This document shows positions 47,201-54,440 of a DNA stretch of 64,000 nt, piece after piece. Source of the DNA: Polaromonas sp. GTDB lineage: Bacteria > Pseudomonadota > Gammaproteobacteria > Burkholderiales > Burkholderiaceae_C. Position numbers and translations under genes: made by a program. Below the pieces are notes generated by a model. That model worked only from the letters and a program-made list of their open reading frames with translations, ran no database searches and had not been told where the DNA came from. Each line of letters opens with the position of its first letter. The stretch's first letter is position 1. The DNA lies in NCBI GenBank assembly GCA_013297865.1, contig JAAFIP010000002.1, positions 351,085 through 415,084 on the forward strand, given 5' to 3'.

Positions 47201-47699
47201 CGCGGGAGCAGCTATAAAAAGCATAGTAACTTCTGTCTACACCAAAGCCCAGGACAGTGACGCTTCACGTATCGGCCAGGCTATGCACCGTCTGTTGGAG
47301 CTGTACACCCCGGGCTATGACATGGCGCATGCTGCAGCCAGCGTGGGGGCGCAGTTTCAGCTTGACACGGCGCAGGCACAGCAGGCCCTGAGCCTGGCAC
47401 AGGCCATCACGCAGGGCGAGGCGGCCTGGGTGTGGGACAGCGCGCAGATCGACTGGCAGGCCAACGAGGTGGAGCTGGTGCACAGCAGCGAGCTGCTGCG
47501 CATTGACAGGCTGGTCAGGCAGCGCACATCGCAAGACTGGTGGGTGCTGGATTACAAATCAGCGCCATACCCTGAGCGACAGGCGCAACTGCGTGATCAA
47601 CTCAAGCGTTATGCGCAAGCAGTGCGTGACGCGCACCCGGGCGCCAGTGTACGGGCAGCGTTGATTACGGGGGAGGGGCGTGTGGTCGACATTGCGTAG
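44220..47699 (+). CDS. addA: AddA-like UvrD-type helicase-nuclease, carrying three repeats
   Basis: This 1159-residue protein starts at 44220, overlapping the addB stop. Helicase motifs: Walker A ACAGAGKTWMLVSR, AITFTKKAAGEMRQR, RTFHSWFA, LLIDEFQDTNPLQW (motif II), VGDPKQSIYRFRRA and LLTVHGAKGLE. The C-terminal nuclease domain has RIGQAMHRLLE, ELLRIDRLV and WVLDYKSA. Repeat copies D, E and F encode about residues 115-130, 707-723 and 988-1003, probably surface loops. No frame is broken, so the protein is probably functional. Confidence 0.92.
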   Translation: MPTETYAYALNGQPCSREAFYTMACDPQRNVVVQACAGAGKTWMLVSRILRALLASCADGAQPLRPQEILAITFTKKAAGEMRQRLHDWLQEFAQADDARLIQELKARGFKDDIGLQANRISREQLSNLYRAVLDSTRQVQIRTFHSWFAALLRSAPLAVLEQLGLPAQYELLEDDSEAVRHVWRRFYDALADDDALRHIYHEAVAAHGRFNVDKALSSALDKRVEFQLADTPGGAVASSIRAFAQVYPEFAGLDAPLELFAAGTAQHQQLAEVAKILGQYDGKIPQKFASEIEQALTDNQLPAALRALITLEGTPRKFSDKIPGIAQVRALQEQCVRINAAQLQHSAWQHQQRMAQLTRALIACYSALKRERAWVDMGDVERSALHLLSDPVLSGWVQQRLDAQTRHLLIDEFQDTNPLQWQALQAWLSGYAGAGGGGGGSTPSVFIVGDPKQSIYRFRRAEPQVFVAATDFVRDALGGVVLSCDHTRRNARGVLAAVNAVMQGAAQQGYEGFRPHTTESTQTGQVLRLPLVLREAADSQEEGAPWRDTLTMPREEAEEHIRSRECVQAAHWVAQQLTQGVPAGEVMVLSRKRDRLQRMRDALQALGIASQISEKTQLMAHCEVQDVVALVDALVSPSNNLALARALKSPLFGATDAQLMALAQAAKAQHGNWWQALQATLQAGSADASVAAPAGVDDAFNEDSSLSNSELLPRYSIGLEADFFHKTASDLLQYQQWFAALPPHDALAALYQHADVVARCMAAAPAPQRSAVAANLQALLAASLEVDGGRFLTPYAWVRALKSGSVRAPGSSAQLDGAVQLLTVHGAKGLEAHTVLMLDANAQAEKSRSMDVLIDWPAAHSAPTTFAFLASESAPPECVAQALEREQIARAREETNALYVAMTRAQHTLALSAHEVRSSDPNSPWQRFEALGEELVHSVALGGGLDGGLGVDDDGQVNGHAQTYLTSQANGVSLHASSEPFYIQKMPAGQWNIAGAAIKSIVTSVYTKAQDSDASRIGQAMHRLLELYTPGYDMAHAAASVGAQFQLDTAQAQQALSLAQAITQGEAAWVWDSAQIDWQANEVELVHSSELLRIDRLVRQRTSQDWWVLDYKSAPYPERQAQLRDQLKRYAQAVRDAHPGASVRAALITGEGRVVDIA
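44561..44609 (+). repeat. Dispersed structured repeat, copy D (inside addA)
   Basis: It reads GGTCTGCAGGCC, then CAATAGAATATCGCGGGAGC, then GCTAT-N7-ATAC. In this frame the first TAG is out of frame and is kept. The second TAG (of ATAG) would be in frame and is TAC here. Confidence 0.92.
46336..46389 (-). repeat. Dispersed structured repeat, copy E (inside addA, reversed)
   Basis: On the minus strand it reads GGCCTCCAGGCC (perfect stem), then CAATAGAATATCGCGGGAGC, then GCTCT-N7-ATAG. On the coding strand the consensus ATAGCTGC would give an in-frame TAG. Here the codon is GAG, because GCTAT is changed to GCTCT. Confidence 0.92.
47180..47230 (+). repeat. Dispersed structured repeat, copy F (inside addA)
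   Basis: It reads GCCTGCAGGC, then CAATGGAATATCGCGGGAGC, then GCTAT-N7-ATAG. The consensus TAG would be in frame and is TGG here. The second TAG, out of frame, is kept. Confidence 0.92.
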
Positions 47700-47796
47700 T
47701 GTTCTGCGTTGACTCGTTGGCCTTCATCCTGCTTGCATATGTGTAAGTATGCAGGCGACTAGATGAGAGATGTACGTGGCGAGGTGATTGTTGTAC

Positions 47797-47872
47797 GCAC
47801 AGTTGGGTGTTTATCATCCGCCCTCATACTGGAGTACCAGAAATCGGTCGGCTGACAAACACCCAACTGTGC
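47797..47872. repeat. Hairpin 1 of a paired palindromic element
   Basis: The arms GCACAGTTGGGTGTTT (47797-47812) and its exact reverse complement (47857-47872) pair over 16 bp. Further pairs TCA/TGA and CCG/CGG follow after single mismatches, then a bulged T (47848), CC/GG, and an inner CTGG-AGTA-CCAG hairpin. Confidence 0.9.
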
Positions 47873-47890
47873 AGCGACCACGGCAGCGCA

Positions 47891-47933
47891 CTACCGGTAG
47901 TTAATGGAAAGTTTGCAACGAGACTACCGGTAG
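47891..47933. repeat. Two CTACCGGTAG palindromes between the hairpins
   Basis: The perfect 10 bp palindrome occurs at 47891-47900 and again at 47924-47933. It is flanked outside by GCGCA and CGCGC, so the two copies also form a larger near-inverted repeat around a 23 bp spacer. Confidence 0.9.
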
Positions 47934-47951
47934 CGCGCTAAGATGTGTGCA

Positions 47952-48025
47952 GCCGGTTAAGCGTTTGCTAACCGACCGATTTCTGGTACCCCAGTATGAG
48001 GGCGGTTAGCAAACGCTTAACCGGC
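47952..48025. repeat. Hairpin 2 of a paired palindromic element (inverted relative to hairpin 1)
   Basis: A perfect 23 bp stem (47952-47974 with 48003-48025, beginning GCCGGTTAAGCGTTTGC), then a bulged A (47975), CC/GG and the inner CTGG-TACC-CCAG. Its 34 bp core is the reverse complement of the hairpin 1 core with one mismatch. Confidence 0.9.
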
Positions 48026-48113
48026 CGGAGCCAACTATCTTCCCCATCAACTGGGCAAACACCACTCTCACCAGTTAAGCTCACCAGCTCAGCATTTCCT
48101 ATCGCACAGCACC

Positions 48114-49451
48114 ATGAACCATATTCCCGTAGCCATCATCGGCGCAGGCCCCGCAGGCCTCATGGCTGCCCAGGTGCTGAGCAATGCCGGCGTGCCAGTC
48201 CACATCTACGACGCCATGCCCAGCGCTGGCCGCAAATTTCTGCTTGCTGGCATCGGCGGGCTGAACCTGACCCACAGCGAACCACTGGCACCCTTCCTTA
48301 CCCGCTACTACGAGCGACAAGACGTGCTGGCCCAGATAATCACCGCGCAGCCAGTTACAGAAATAGGAGCATGGGCCAAAGATCTCGGTATCGACACCTT
48401 CGTCGGCACCTCAGGCCGCGTCTTCCCCACCAACATGAAAGCCGCCCCCCTGCTGCGCGCCTGGCTGCAGCGCCTGCGCAGCCAAGGCGTGCAGTTCCAC
48501 ATGCGCCACCGCTGGACTGGCTGGGACGGCCAAGGCGCGCTGCAGTTTGAGCGCCGCACCGCCAGCGACGCGCCTGTGGAGCACATTACCGTGAATGCTA
48601 AGGCCACCGTGCTGGCCCTGGGCGGCGCCAGTTGGCAGCGACTGGGCTCCGACGGCGCATGGGTGCCCTGGCTGCGTGCAAAGGGTGTAGACGTGGCCGA
48701 CCTGTTGCCCGCCAACTGCGGCTTTGATGTGCAAAACCGTACAGCCGCAAGCAAGGCTGGTGATGTAAGAGGTAGCGCAACCAGCAACGCAGCCGATAGC
48801 GCCGAGGCCGCTTCCACCACAGGCTGGAGCAGCCATTTCGCCAGCAAATTCGCAGGCCAGCCCTTCAAAACCGTCGCCATCCATATCGAAGGCAACGAGC
48901 ACCAGCCAGCCTTCCACCGCCAAGGCGAATTTGTCGCCACCCAAACCGGCGTAGAAGGCAGCCTCATCTACGCCGCCAGCAAGCTGCTGCGCGAGCGCAT
49001 AGCCACACACGGCAGCGCCAGCTTCCACTTGGACTTATTACCTCAATGGGACGCCGCCAAAGTCCTGCGCGAAGTCAGCCACCCCCGAGGCTCCCGCTCC
49101 CTGTCCAGCCACCTGTCCAGCCGCTTGAACCTCGAAGGCATCAAGCTCAGCATCCTGTACGAGCTGCTCAGCAAAGACGCAATGAACAATCCCCGGCAGC
49201 TCGCCACTGCCATCAAGTCATTACCCATCACCGTCACCGCCACCCGCCCCATCGACGAAGCCATCAGCACAGCAGGCGGCGTCCGCTTCGAAGCCATGAC
49301 CGAGCAGTACATGCTCAGCAAACTCCCCGGCGTGTTCTGTGCAGGTGAAATGCTCGATTGGGAAGCGCCGACGGGAGGGTATTTGCTGACTGCGGTCATG
49401 GCCACGGGGAGGGTGGCGGGGGAGGGAGCACTAGCTTACCTAGCGCATTGA
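48114..49451 (+). CDS. BaiN/HI0933-like flavoprotein (TIGR03862 type)
   Basis: This 445-residue FAD protein has the N-terminal dinucleotide fold VAIIGAGPAGLMAAQVL, then GRKFLLAGIGGLNLTHSE and TSGRVFPTNMKAAPLLRAWL. The C-terminus ends in the FAD-binding VFCAGEMLDWEAPTGGYLL. A Ser/Ala-rich stretch near residues 210-240 may be a lineage-specific insertion. Members are NAD(P)-linked oxidoreductases of unclear substrate. Confidence 0.9.
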   Translation: MNHIPVAIIGAGPAGLMAAQVLSNAGVPVHIYDAMPSAGRKFLLAGIGGLNLTHSEPLAPFLTRYYERQDVLAQIITAQPVTEIGAWAKDLGIDTFVGTSGRVFPTNMKAAPLLRAWLQRLRSQGVQFHMRHRWTGWDGQGALQFERRTASDAPVEHITVNAKATVLALGGASWQRLGSDGAWVPWLRAKGVDVADLLPANCGFDVQNRTAASKAGDVRGSATSNAADSAEAASTTGWSSHFASKFAGQPFKTVAIHIEGNEHQPAFHRQGEFVATQTGVEGSLIYAASKLLRERIATHGSASFHLDLLPQWDAAKVLREVSHPRGSRSLSSHLSSRLNLEGIKLSILYELLSKDAMNNPRQLATAIKSLPITVTATRPIDEAISTAGGVRFEAMTEQYMLSKLPGVFCAGEMLDWEAPTGGYLLTAVMATGRVAGEGALAYLAH

Positions 49452-49531
49452 TATTGCGCTACCACATTGAAATACATGCTGAATGTATTGACTTCTAAAC
49501 TGATTGTTGCATTATCAAGAAAATTTATTTA

Positions 49532-50008
49532 ATGGATGTCAAACATCAGTTGCTTATGAAAAAACGCTCAATTACCCTAGTAGCTACTGCTGGTCTTTTT
49601 GCTCTGGTTGCAGCTTTTCTAGTGGGAGTGCGTGTGGGCGTAAATCAGTTTATGCTGATGGAAAGTACGATTAAAGCTACTATGCTTGTGGGAGAGCTTA
49701 AAGCGTTGCGTTCTGGCAATAAAACCGAAGAGCTGATCAACAGCAAGGAGCTTGAATTGGATACGCAGGTATTTTTGTACGCACATTTACTCAAGTCAGG
49801 TCATCCATGGCTTTTTTGGCCTGATAGTAAGTCTTTTGAACATGAGCGCTACTTGAGAAATATCGCTGCGTATCGCAAGGATTTCCCGGCACTGAAGTCA
49901 AGGACTCACATTGGGGGCAATGCTGAACTCAGCCAAGCTATGCGCGCGAGCGACGAACTTATCGAAAGAACTACTAACGACATAGTTCGACGCTTTGGGA
50001 GAAAATAG
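49532..50008 (+). CDS. Hypothetical single-pass membrane protein
   Basis: The 158-residue product has one hydrophobic segment at about residues 14-34 and a mostly helical, charged remainder facing the periplasm or cytoplasm. I do not recognise the family. GC is lower than in neighbouring core genes. An internal ATG at 49556 would shorten it by 8 residues; neither has a good ribosome-binding site. Confidence 0.6.
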   Translation: MDVKHQLLMKKRSITLVATAGLFALVAAFLVGVRVGVNQFMLMESTIKATMLVGELKALRSGNKTEELINSKELELDTQVFLYAHLLKSGHPWLFWPDSKSFEHERYLRNIAAYRKDFPALKSRTHIGGNAELSQAMRASDELIERTTNDIVRRFGRK

Positions 50009-50066
50009 AAGATCGTACTTTGGCGCGCTTTACTTTACAGTCCCTGGCTTCCATTAAACTCAGCAT

Positions 50067-50357
50067 ATGAACCGAGAAATCGTCCTCAATCTGCTTGCAA
50101 AACACAAACTGCAACTACAGCGCCAGTTCGGAGTGCGCAGCTTGGCGCTTTTTGGCTCTACTGCGCGTGGCACCGCGTCTGAGGGCAGTGATGTCGATGT
50201 ATTGATTTCGTTTGATACACCCACCACATCCCAGCAATATTTTGGTGTGCAGTTTTATCTTGAAGACGTATTGAAATGCCCCGTTGACTTGGTGACCGAA
50301 AAAGCAGTACGTAAAGAGCTGCGCCCTTACATTGAGCGGGATGCCGTACATGTCTAG
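50067..50357 (+). CDS. mntA: MNT-domain nucleotidyltransferase antitoxin (MntA type)
   Basis: This 96-residue minimal nucleotidyltransferase has the catalytic block LFGSTARGTASEGSDVDVLI. In HEPN/MNT pairs the MNT protein neutralises the HEPN ribonuclease, in some cases by adding AMP to it. It overlaps the HEPN gene by 8 bases. Confidence 0.92.
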   Translation: MNREIVLNLLAKHKLQLQRQFGVRSLALFGSTARGTASEGSDVDVLISFDTPTTSQQYFGVQFYLEDVLKCPVDLVTEKAVRKELRPYIERDAVHV

Positions 50358-50712
50358 CGAACAGACAGGCCGCGAATGGCGGTTTTATGTGGAAGACATG
50401 ATTGGTTTTTGCGAGCGGGTTCACAGCTTTACTCATGGCATCAGCAGAGAAAATTTTGTGGCTGATCGGATGCGTTATGACGCGACAGTGCGCAACATTG
50501 AACTGATTGGCGAAGCTGCTACCCACGTGCCTGCATCTGTCAGGCAAACTGCCACAAGCATCCCTTGGCGCATGATGATCGCGACACGCAATCAATTGAT
50601 TCACGGCTATGCGGGCATCGACGATGATGTGTTGTGGAGCATCATTCAAACAGATATTCCTGAGCTGATGATCACCTTGCGTACATTTCTCGATGTTACA
50701 AAAACATCTTGA
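50350..50712 (+). CDS. hepT: HEPN-domain ribonuclease toxin (HepT type)
   Basis: The start ATG at 50350 overlaps the mntA stop. The 120-residue helical protein has the RNase motif R-N-x4-H: RNQLIHGY near residue 80. It is the partner of the upstream MNT antitoxin. The pair is a type II or VII-like toxin-antitoxin module. Confidence 0.92.
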   Translation: MSSEQTGREWRFYVEDMIGFCERVHSFTHGISRENFVADRMRYDATVRNIELIGEAATHVPASVRQTATSIPWRMMIATRNQLIHGYAGIDDDVLWSIIQTDIPELMITLRTFLDVTKTS

Positions 50713-50713
50713 T

Positions 50714-51400
50714 ATGAACCTCGGAAAATACCTTTCCTGGCACCACTTCTCCCGCCTGCCATCGGCCTGGCTGCTCTTGGTGCAGCTGTTGATCCTGGTG
50801 CTGGCACCGCTGACCAATGACAGTGTCACCAGCCACGCAGTGTCGTGGTGCCTGAGCGCGCTGGCGCTTCTGCTGCTGGCCACCATCATCCGCAACAGCC
50901 CGATCTATACGGGGTTTGGCCTGTTCTTTGTGGTTCTGGGTCTGGGCTTGTCCAGCGGGGTACTGTTTGGCTTTGATTCGCCGCGTGTGCAGGTGGCTGC
51001 CCATTTGGTGGAGGCGGTGGCCTATTTTTATGGCGCGGCTGGCTTGCTGATGTACATGTTTGAAGACGAGTACCTGACCCGTGACGAGCTGTTTGCCGCG
51101 GCCGCGGTGTTTACTCTGCTGGCGTGGGGCTTTGCTTTTCTGTACAGCGTGTGCCAGGTATGGTATCCGGGCAGTTTCAATGCTGTTGCCAGCGGGCCGC
51201 GGTCCTGGCTTGAATTGCTCTTTTTAAGCTTCAGCATCCAATCGGGTACAGGTTTGAGCGACATCGTGCCGTTGACACCCACTGCGCGCGTTTTGGCGGC
51301 GTTGCAGATGTTCAGCGCTGTGATGTATTTGACACTGGTGGTATCGCGGCTGGTCGCCTTGCAATACATCAACCATTTGCCCAAAGACAAAAGCAAGTAA
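50714..51400 (+). CDS. Ion-channel-like membrane protein with atypical filter
   Basis: The start at 50714 follows the hepT stop by one base. The 228-residue product has about six hydrophobic segments. The last ~60 residues resemble the pore region of two-transmembrane potassium channels (FLSFSIQSGTGLSDIVPLTP then a final helix), but the filter position reads SGTGLSD instead of the canonical TVGYGD type, so potassium selectivity is doubtful. The close spacing to the toxin pair may be coincidental, since composition is GC-rich here. Confidence 0.75.
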   Translation: MNLGKYLSWHHFSRLPSAWLLLVQLLILVLAPLTNDSVTSHAVSWCLSALALLLLATIIRNSPIYTGFGLFFVVLGLGLSSGVLFGFDSPRVQVAAHLVEAVAYFYGAAGLLMYMFEDEYLTRDELFAAAAVFTLLAWGFAFLYSVCQVWYPGSFNAVASGPRSWLELLFLSFSIQSGTGLSDIVPLTPTARVLAALQMFSAVMYLTLVVSRLVALQYINHLPKDKSK

Positions 51401-51448
51401 CGCTAAAAATAGAAGTGGCGAGCCTTGTATCGGCACCCGCACTGCAGC

Positions 51449-52816
51449 CTATTTGAGTCGCGAAGTCAGCCGAAAAGCCGTTGCCAAAGCCAGACTGCCA
51501 AAAAGCGCCGCTCCAGCGGCTTGCCCGGCCAGCACCTGTACCGGGCCGTAGTGTGCGCCCCACCAGGCAAACGGCACGGTGCCCAGAGTGGCGCGGGCCC
51601 AGTTAAAGCCGGTGGACCACAGGGGATGGCCTAAATTGTTGAAGGCGCTGTTGGCCACAAACAGGGCGCCCATAAAGAAAAAGCTGGCGGCAATCCAGCG
51701 GCAAAAGGCGTGCAGCATGTCGGCGCCTTGGCCTTGCAGAGAGAAGAGTTGGATCAAGGGTTCTTGCAGCAAGGCCAGCAATAGCCAGGCACCGGCGACT
51801 GAGGCCACCATAAACCACACGCTGGCGCGCAGCCCGGCACGTACCCGGTCAAACTGCTGCGCCCCCAGGTTTTGCGACAGCACGGGGCCAATGGCACCGC
51901 TCAGTGAATAGATCAGGCCAAAGGCAACAGGTGTCAAACGGTCAATCGTGGCCTGCCCCGCCACGGCAGAGGCGCCAAACTGCGCCACGCTGTGGGTGAC
52001 AAAAGCCGCGCCCACGGGGGTGGCCAGGTTGGTCAACACGGCAGGCCCAGCCACGGCCAGAAAAGTGCGTGCATCTGCCTGCAGGCGGCCCCATTGCATG
52101 GGGGCCAGCAGCTTGCGCACGCGCCAGGCGCCATACAAGCCTACGCCCAGCAGCACCACGCGCGCGATCACCAGCACGATAGCCGCCCCGTCCAAGCCCA
52201 GTCCCAGGCCAAAAATGAACAGCGGGTCCAGCGCAGCCGTCACCAGTGCAGGAAACAGCGTCACCCACATAGCACGCCGCGCATCACCCACCGAGCGCAG
52301 CAGCGCCGAGCAGGCCATGCCGGTGCTGAGCAAACACATCGATGGCAAGGTGATCATCAAAAACCGCTGCGCCAGCACCAGCACCTTGTCGCGCGCGCCC
52401 AGCAGATGCAGGATATGCTCCAGGAACAGCATGGTGGTGGTGGACATCAGCAGGCCCACACCCGCTGCAATCACCAGGCTGGAGGTGGCCAGAGCGCGTG
52501 CCTCGTCCATGCGCCGCGCCCCGATGGTGCGCGACACGACTGCCGAAATGCCAATCAACACACCGATAAACACCGACAGGTGAAAAAAACCCACCACACC
52601 GGCAAAGCCCACTGCTGCAGCCACGGCCTGCTCGCCCAGCATGGAGATATACAGCAGGCTGATCAAGTCCACCGCAAAAATGGCCACCAAGCCAATAGCG
52701 CCCGTGCCCGCCATGACGACGATGTGGCGCATCAGCGAGCCCGTGACGAAGCGCGGTGCAGAGGCAGCAGAGGTAGCCGCCAAAGCGGCGGGTGCAGAGG
52801 GGCTGGCAGTGGTCAT
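51449..52816 (-). CDS. MATE-family efflux transporter
   Basis: The start at 52816 is chosen to begin just before the first conserved segment; the longer frame upstream would run through the SRP RNA gene. The 455-residue product has about 12 membrane segments and two similar halves, with features such as GFFHLSVFIGVLIGISAVVSRTIGA and GAIGPVLSQNLGAQQFDRVR. It should export drugs or metabolites using Na+ or H+. Substrate unknown. Confidence 0.9.
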   Translation of the reverse strand: MTTASPSAPAALAATSAASAPRFVTGSLMRHIVVMAGTGAIGLVAIFAVDLISLLYISMLGEQAVAAAVGFAGVVGFFHLSVFIGVLIGISAVVSRTIGARRMDEARALATSSLVIAAGVGLLMSTTTMLFLEHILHLLGARDKVLVLAQRFLMITLPSMCLLSTGMACSALLRSVGDARRAMWVTLFPALVTAALDPLFIFGLGLGLDGAAIVLVIARVVLLGVGLYGAWRVRKLLAPMQWGRLQADARTFLAVAGPAVLTNLATPVGAAFVTHSVAQFGASAVAGQATIDRLTPVAFGLIYSLSGAIGPVLSQNLGAQQFDRVRAGLRASVWFMVASVAGAWLLLALLQEPLIQLFSLQGQGADMLHAFCRWIAASFFFMGALFVANSAFNNLGHPLWSTGFNWARATLGTVPFAWWGAHYGPVQVLAGQAAGAALFGSLALATAFRLTSRLK

Positions 52817-52870
52817 TTTGACAAACACCGCCGAGAATGGGCGGTGAAAAAGAAGAAGGTGACGAGCCTT

Positions 52871-52960
52871 GACCCCGGCACTGGCTCTACAGTTAGAGCT
52901 GCTTGGTTCCCCACCTGACTCGGTTGGCCGCTTTACCATGCGGGAAGGCCCGTCGGGGTC
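52871..52960 (-). ncRNA. ffs: Signal recognition particle 4.5S RNA
   Basis: The minus strand of this 90 nt folds as SRP RNA. Its ends GACCCCG and CGGGGTC pair. The universally conserved Ffh-binding hairpin is present: GTCAGGT, GG-GGAA-CC, AAGCAGC. Compared with the E. coli hairpin (CC-GGAA-GG) the two closing pairs are swapped on both sides, which keeps the pairing. The 3' part GTGCCGGGGT also matches. The exact ends may differ by several bases. Confidence 0.9.
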
Positions 52961-53028
52961 TATTGTACCAATGCCTGTATATCCCGTGATGGGCCTCTGG
53001 CAGTGGGCTGACAGGCTATCATTGCGGT

Positions 53029-54417
53029 ATGCAAAAAAACACCCCATTACACAGCCCCCAGCCGGGTTTCAGCTATTCCCGCACGCAGTTTGAAAGTCTG
53101 GTCGATACCGCTCTGGCGCATGCCAAAAAGCTGGGTGCGACCGATGCGGGGGTGGAGGCGTCGGAGGGCTGTGGGCTGAGTGTGTCGGCGCGGCTGGGCA
53201 AGCTGGAGAATGTGGAGCGCAACCGCGACAAGTCGCTGGGCGTGACGGTGTATGTCGGCAAGCGGCGGGGCAATGCGAGCACGTCGGACTTTTCGCACCA
53301 GGCGATTGAGCAGACAGTGCAGGCGGCCTACGATATTGCGCGTTTTACCGCCGAAGACCCGGTGGCAGGCCTGCCCGACCTGCAGGACGTGGCCACAGAG
53401 CAGCGCGACCTGGACCTGTTTCACCCCTGGGCGATTGACAGCGCACAAGCACTGGAGCTGGCGCTACGCTGCGAGGGCGCGGCCATGGGCGTGAGCAAAA
53501 AAATTGGCAACAGCGATGGTGCAGGCGTGTCGGCGCAGCAAAGCCATTTTGTGGCGGGGCATCTGCGCGATGGGCAGATGGGCTTTCGTGGTGGCTATGC
53601 ATCGTCACGGCACTCGCTGTCGGTCGCGCCGATTGCGGGCAAGGGCGCCCATATGCAGCGCGACAGTTGGTATAGCTCGCAGCGCAATGCGCGTGACCTG
53701 GCCAGCCCCGAGGCGGTGGGTGTGTATGCCGCGCAGCGGGCGCTGAGTCGCCTGAACTCGCGCAAGGTGCCCACGGCGCACTGCCCGGTGCTGTTTGAGT
53801 CGCCGCTGGCCTCGGGCCTGCTGGGGGCGTTTGTGCAGGCGGTGAGCGGAGGCTCGCTGTACCGCAAAAGCAGCTTTTTGCTTGACTCGCTGGGCAAAGC
53901 AGCTTTTCCCAAGCACATCGATATTCTGGAAGACCCGTTTGTGCGCGGCGGCAAGGGCAGCGTGCCGTTTGATGACGAGGGTGTCACGGTGCGCGCGCGT
54001 AAAGTGGTGGATGCTGGCAAGGTGCAGGGCTATTTTCTGTCCACCTACAGCGCCCGCAAGCTAGGCATGCGCACCACAGGCAACGCAGGCGGCTCACACA
54101 ACCTGACGATGACCTCTCGCCTGACACGCGCAGGTGATGACCTGGACGCCATGTTGCAGAAGCTGGGCACGGGCCTGTTTGTGACCGAGCTGATGGGCCA
54201 GGGCGTGAACTATGTAACGGGCGATTATTCACGCGGTGCCAGTGGCTTTTGGGTGGAAAAAGGGCGTATTGCTTTTCCGGTGGAAGAGATCACCATTGCG
54301 GGCAATATGAAAGACATGCTGATGGGCATTGAGGCGATTGGCGCAGACGCCTATTGCTCTGGCTCCAAAACGGTGGGCTCCATCTTGCTCAACCGGATGA
54401 AGCTGGCAGGCAGCTAG
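53029..54417 (+). CDS. pmbA: Metalloprotease PmbA (TldE)
   Basis: PmbA/TldE (462 residues) works with TldD in processing of modified peptides and antitoxin turnover. Typical blocks: VTVYVGKRRGNASTSD, YAAQRALSRLNSRKVPTAHCPVLFE, a Gly-rich GNAGGSHNLTM, and ELMGQGVNYVTGDYSRGASGFWVE. The metal ligands sit in the TldD partner. Length is normal. Confidence 0.95.
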   Translation: MQKNTPLHSPQPGFSYSRTQFESLVDTALAHAKKLGATDAGVEASEGCGLSVSARLGKLENVERNRDKSLGVTVYVGKRRGNASTSDFSHQAIEQTVQAAYDIARFTAEDPVAGLPDLQDVATEQRDLDLFHPWAIDSAQALELALRCEGAAMGVSKKIGNSDGAGVSAQQSHFVAGHLRDGQMGFRGGYASSRHSLSVAPIAGKGAHMQRDSWYSSQRNARDLASPEAVGVYAAQRALSRLNSRKVPTAHCPVLFESPLASGLLGAFVQAVSGGSLYRKSSFLLDSLGKAAFPKHIDILEDPFVRGGKGSVPFDDEGVTVRARKVVDAGKVQGYFLSTYSARKLGMRTTGNAGGSHNLTMTSRLTRAGDDLDAMLQKLGTGLFVTELMGQGVNYVTGDYSRGASGFWVEKGRIAFPVEEITIAGNMKDMLMGIEAIGADAYCSGSKTVGSILLNRMKLAGS

Positions 54418-54440
54418 GCGCGACGAGGCAGGGGCTGTGT

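Larger units (their letters stand above)
47700..48113. other. Intergenic region with compound palindrome
   Basis: No gene is visible in this 414 bp. Positions 47797-48025 hold two inverted hairpins and two copies of CTACCGGTAG, listed separately. The flanks are unremarkable. Confidence 0.8.

Noticed and set aside
47797..48025. Integron attC site
   Set aside because: The boxes GTTRRRY and RYYYAAC are present but in the order opposite to attC, no integrase gene is near, and the neighbouring genes are not cassettes. Kept only as a resemblance.
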